Assembly: GCF_002155905.1 (NCBI RefSeq)
Contig: NZ_MUMF01000067.1
Span: 1 to 33,609 of the forward strand
Direction: 5' to 3'
From: Streptomyces tricolor
GTDB lineage: Bacteria > Actinomycetota > Actinomycetes > Streptomycetales > Streptomycetaceae
Length of the DNA stretch: 33,609 bases
Under the pieces are notes generated by a model. It did not search any database and had not been told where the DNA came from. It saw only the letters and a program-made list of their open reading frames with translations. Numbering within the stretch: position 1 is the first letter of the stretch; each line of letters starts with the position of its first letter. This document shows, piece after piece, positions 31,894-33,609 of the stretch. The position numbers were made by a program, and so were the translations under genes.

Positions 31894-33258
31894 ATGACTG
31901 ACGTCGCCTGGGTCCTGCTGCTGGTCCTGCTCCTCGTGGTCGCGCTGCTGGTGGTCCGTCGGCGGATGCCGGTGGTGTTCTGGTGGCTGGTCGGGTATCC
32001 GGCCGTCGCGTTGCGGGTGCTGCTGTCGTACCGGGCGACGATGGACGCGTGCGGCCTGACGGTCCCGGCTTCCGCCGTCCGGGTCGCCACGGCCCGGGTG
32101 ATCGGGCGGCAGGCGGCACCCGTCCCGCCCCGGCGGTCCTTCCCCCGGCCCAACGCATCCGGACTCGTCATGCGGCTTCGCATGGCGACCGGGCAGGCGC
32201 CCGAGGACTTCACCGCCTCGGCCGACCGACTGCGTCATGCCTGGGGCGCCCACGCCGTCCACGTACGCCCCACGAAACCCGGCTGGCTCGAACTGCGGCT
32301 CGTTGGGTGGGACGTGCTCGCCGATGTGCGGCCCGCCCGGCGTCAGGCTGCGACCGAGCCGCTCCGCCTGCCGCTGGCGCTGCGAGAGGACGGCGACTGG
32401 CACGTACGCGACTTTCGCACCGTGCCGCACGAACTGATCCTCGGCGCCACGCAGTCCGGAAAGTCCGTCTACCTGCGCAACCTGCTGTGCGGCCTGGCCC
32501 GGCAACGGGTCGTCCTCGTCGGGATCGACTGCAAATGGGGTGTCGAACTCGCGCCCTTCGCACCTCGGTTGTCAGCGCTGGCCGACGACCCGGACCGGGC
32601 GAACGACCTCCTCGACGCGCTGCTGGAAGAGATGGAGGACCGGTTTCGACTGATCGGGCTCAGTGGTGCCGATCCGGACGCTGTTCTCACCTCGGACGTC
32701 TGGGGGCTGCCGGACGCCGTACGGCCAGTCCCGGTAGTGCTGGTCGTTGACGAGGTGGCGGAACTCTTCCTCGCCGCGAACCGGGACGACGAGAAGCGGC
32801 GGGACGCGATGGTCACCAAGCTCATCCGCCTCGCCCAGCTCGGCCGCGCGGCCGGCATCTACCTCGAAGTCTGCGGGCAGCGCTTCGGCTCGGAACTCGG
32901 CAAGGGCGCCACCATGCTGCGGGCCCAACTGACCGGCCGCGTCTGCCACCGCGTCAACGACGAAGCGTCGGCGAACATGGCCCTGGCCGACATCTCTCCC
33001 GAGGCAGCGTTGGCCGCCACGTCCATCCCAGCCGACCGGCCCGGCGTCGCGGTCGTCGGCGACTCGTCCGGCGGCTGGTCCCGCATCCGCTCCCCTCTTC
33101 TCTCGCTCGAAGATGCGGCGGCCGTCTGCCGCGACACCTCAACCCTGGTCCCGGAACTGCCCCGGCTCGACCGCTTCCGGCCCGCCGTCGCCGTCGCATC
33201 GGCCGGGCCGTCCCCCTCGACCGGCACCACGCCCACCGCGCGCCCGGTAACCGAGTAG
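31894..33258 (+). CDS. FtsK/SpoIIIE-type DNA translocase, TraB/TraSA-like transfer protein
   Basis: A 454-aa protein. Two N-terminal membrane segments (VLLLVLLLVVALLVV; VVFWWLVGYPAVALRVLL) are followed by an FtsK-type motor: Walker A GATQSGKS at 184-191 and Walker B VVLVVDEVAEL with D286. GRAAGIYLEVCGQRFGSELG is the conserved segment after Walker B. The length fits the single-protein TraB-like translocases that move double-stranded DNA between mycelia in Streptomyces. It identifies the region as an AICE/conjugative plasmid backbone. ATG 31894 is preferred over a TTG three codons earlier. Confidence 0.88.
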   Translation: MTDVAWVLLLVLLLVVALLVVRRRMPVVFWWLVGYPAVALRVLLSYRATMDACGLTVPASAVRVATARVIGRQAAPVPPRRSFPRPNASGLVMRLRMATGQAPEDFTASADRLRHAWGAHAVHVRPTKPGWLELRLVGWDVLADVRPARRQAATEPLRLPLALREDGDWHVRDFRTVPHELILGATQSGKSVYLRNLLCGLARQRVVLVGIDCKWGVELAPFAPRLSALADDPDRANDLLDALLEEMEDRFRLIGLSGADPDAVLTSDVWGLPDAVRPVPVVLVVDEVAELFLAANRDDEKRRDAMVTKLIRLAQLGRAAGIYLEVCGQRFGSELGKGATMLRAQLTGRVCHRVNDEASANMALADISPEAALAATSIPADRPGVAVVGDSSGGWSRIRSPLLSLEDAAAVCRDTSTLVPELPRLDRFRPAVAVASAGPSPSTGTTPTARPVTE

Positions 33259-33346
33259 CACGTTCCCTTCCCCCTACGGCCGGCGTGACCGCCTCGCGCC
33301 ATGTCCCTACCCCTCCCATGCCCGAAACAGGAAGGAACCGGAGCCG

Positions 33347-33609
33347 ATGCGTGCCCACCTGGCCCGTGTGGACGCCGTCGTTGTCCAAGCCGTCATCGCG
33401 GGCGCCCTGTCCTTCTCGCACCTGCACGACCTCGCCGCTGCGGCCGGACAAGGCGGATGGAAGGCGTGGGCCTACCCCGTCAGCGTTGACCTGCTGCTGG
33501 TCGCCGCCTGGCGCCGGATGCGCCAGTTGCAGCGAACGGGGCAGGCGGCGGGTAGCCCCCGGCTGTGGTTCCTGGTGGCCCTTGCCGCCTCCCTCGGCGC
33601 CAACGTCGC
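33347..33609 (+). CDS. DUF2637 family membrane protein, 3' truncated by window
   Basis: 87 codons are visible from ATG 33347 (GGAAGGA and GGAG upstream). Membrane segments VVQAVIAGALSFSHLHDLAA and WAYPVSVDLLLVAAWRRMRQ with SHLHDLA and YPVSVDLLLVAA match DUF2637, a SpdB-like protein family always linked to Streptomyces conjugative elements, where such proteins aid intramycelial spread. The next segment (LWFLVALAASLGANV) is cut off. It follows the translocase with an 88-bp gap. Confidence 0.85.
   Translation, partial: MRAHLARVDAVVVQAVIAGALSFSHLHDLAAAAGQGGWKAWAYPVSVDLLLVAAWRRMRQLQRTGQAAGSPRLWFLVALAASLGANV

Noticed and set aside
1-33609. CRISPR arrays and complete insertion sequences
   Set aside because: No regularly spaced repeat-spacer pattern and no transposase were seen on either strand.

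Overview
The window is high-GC actinobacterial DNA, most likely Streptomyces. The pointers are GTG and TTG starts, DUF5753-type regulators, a DUF2637 protein, an SCO3933-like protein and pSAM2-like conjugation genes. It runs from ordinary chromosome at the left into layered mobile DNA at the right.

(1) 1-6030, chromosomal core. It holds the 3' part of a right-handed beta-helix (pectate-lyase-like) protein, an AraC regulator, a DUF2000 protein, an AhpD/carboxymuconolactone decarboxylase-like protein, a class IV aminotransferase, a divergent MerR regulator and a multi-pass PAP2 phosphatase. A promoter with a 19-bp spacer, typical of MerR control, faces the aminotransferase.

(2) 6235-23107, an island lying between two same-strand copies of a two-gene cassette (an HTH-DUF488 protein and an unrecognised 272-aa protein). 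The left copy (6235-6935) is decayed and the right copy (21521-23107) is intact. Between them lie a serine beta-lactamase-like hydrolase, a RiPP-like locus (XRE regulator, frameshifted HATPase, small Cys protein, 55-aa peptide, strong hairpin, JmjC/cupin oxygenase, frameshifted aldo/keto reductase, APH-fold kinase), an HTH-Xis-integrase set, a single-chain restriction-modification enzyme, and fragments including an arsenate reductase remnant.

(3) 23299-33609, the left end of an integrative conjugative element of the AICE type. A 3' fragment of tRNA-Pro(CGG) on the minus strand (23351-23392), followed by that tRNA's own terminator, marks the attachment site. The geometry puts the element to the right. 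Its first cargo is a three-gene module: a Trypco1-like (CU044_2847-type) small protein, an AAA+ ATPase with a C-terminal HTH, and a subtilisin-like protease. The last two resemble the IetAS anti-phage pair. A 168-bp inverted repeat follows. The backbone then holds a DUF5753 regulator, HATPase, HTH protein, PP2C-like protein, SCO3933-like protein, FtsK/TraB-like translocase and a DUF2637 protein cut by the window end. Repeated CTAG-centred sites lie in front of backbone genes.

The most interesting systems are the Trypco1-AAA-subtilase cargo, the peptide-JmjC-AKR locus and the duplicated DUF488 cassette. All functional statements rest on reading motifs by eye; no searches were run.
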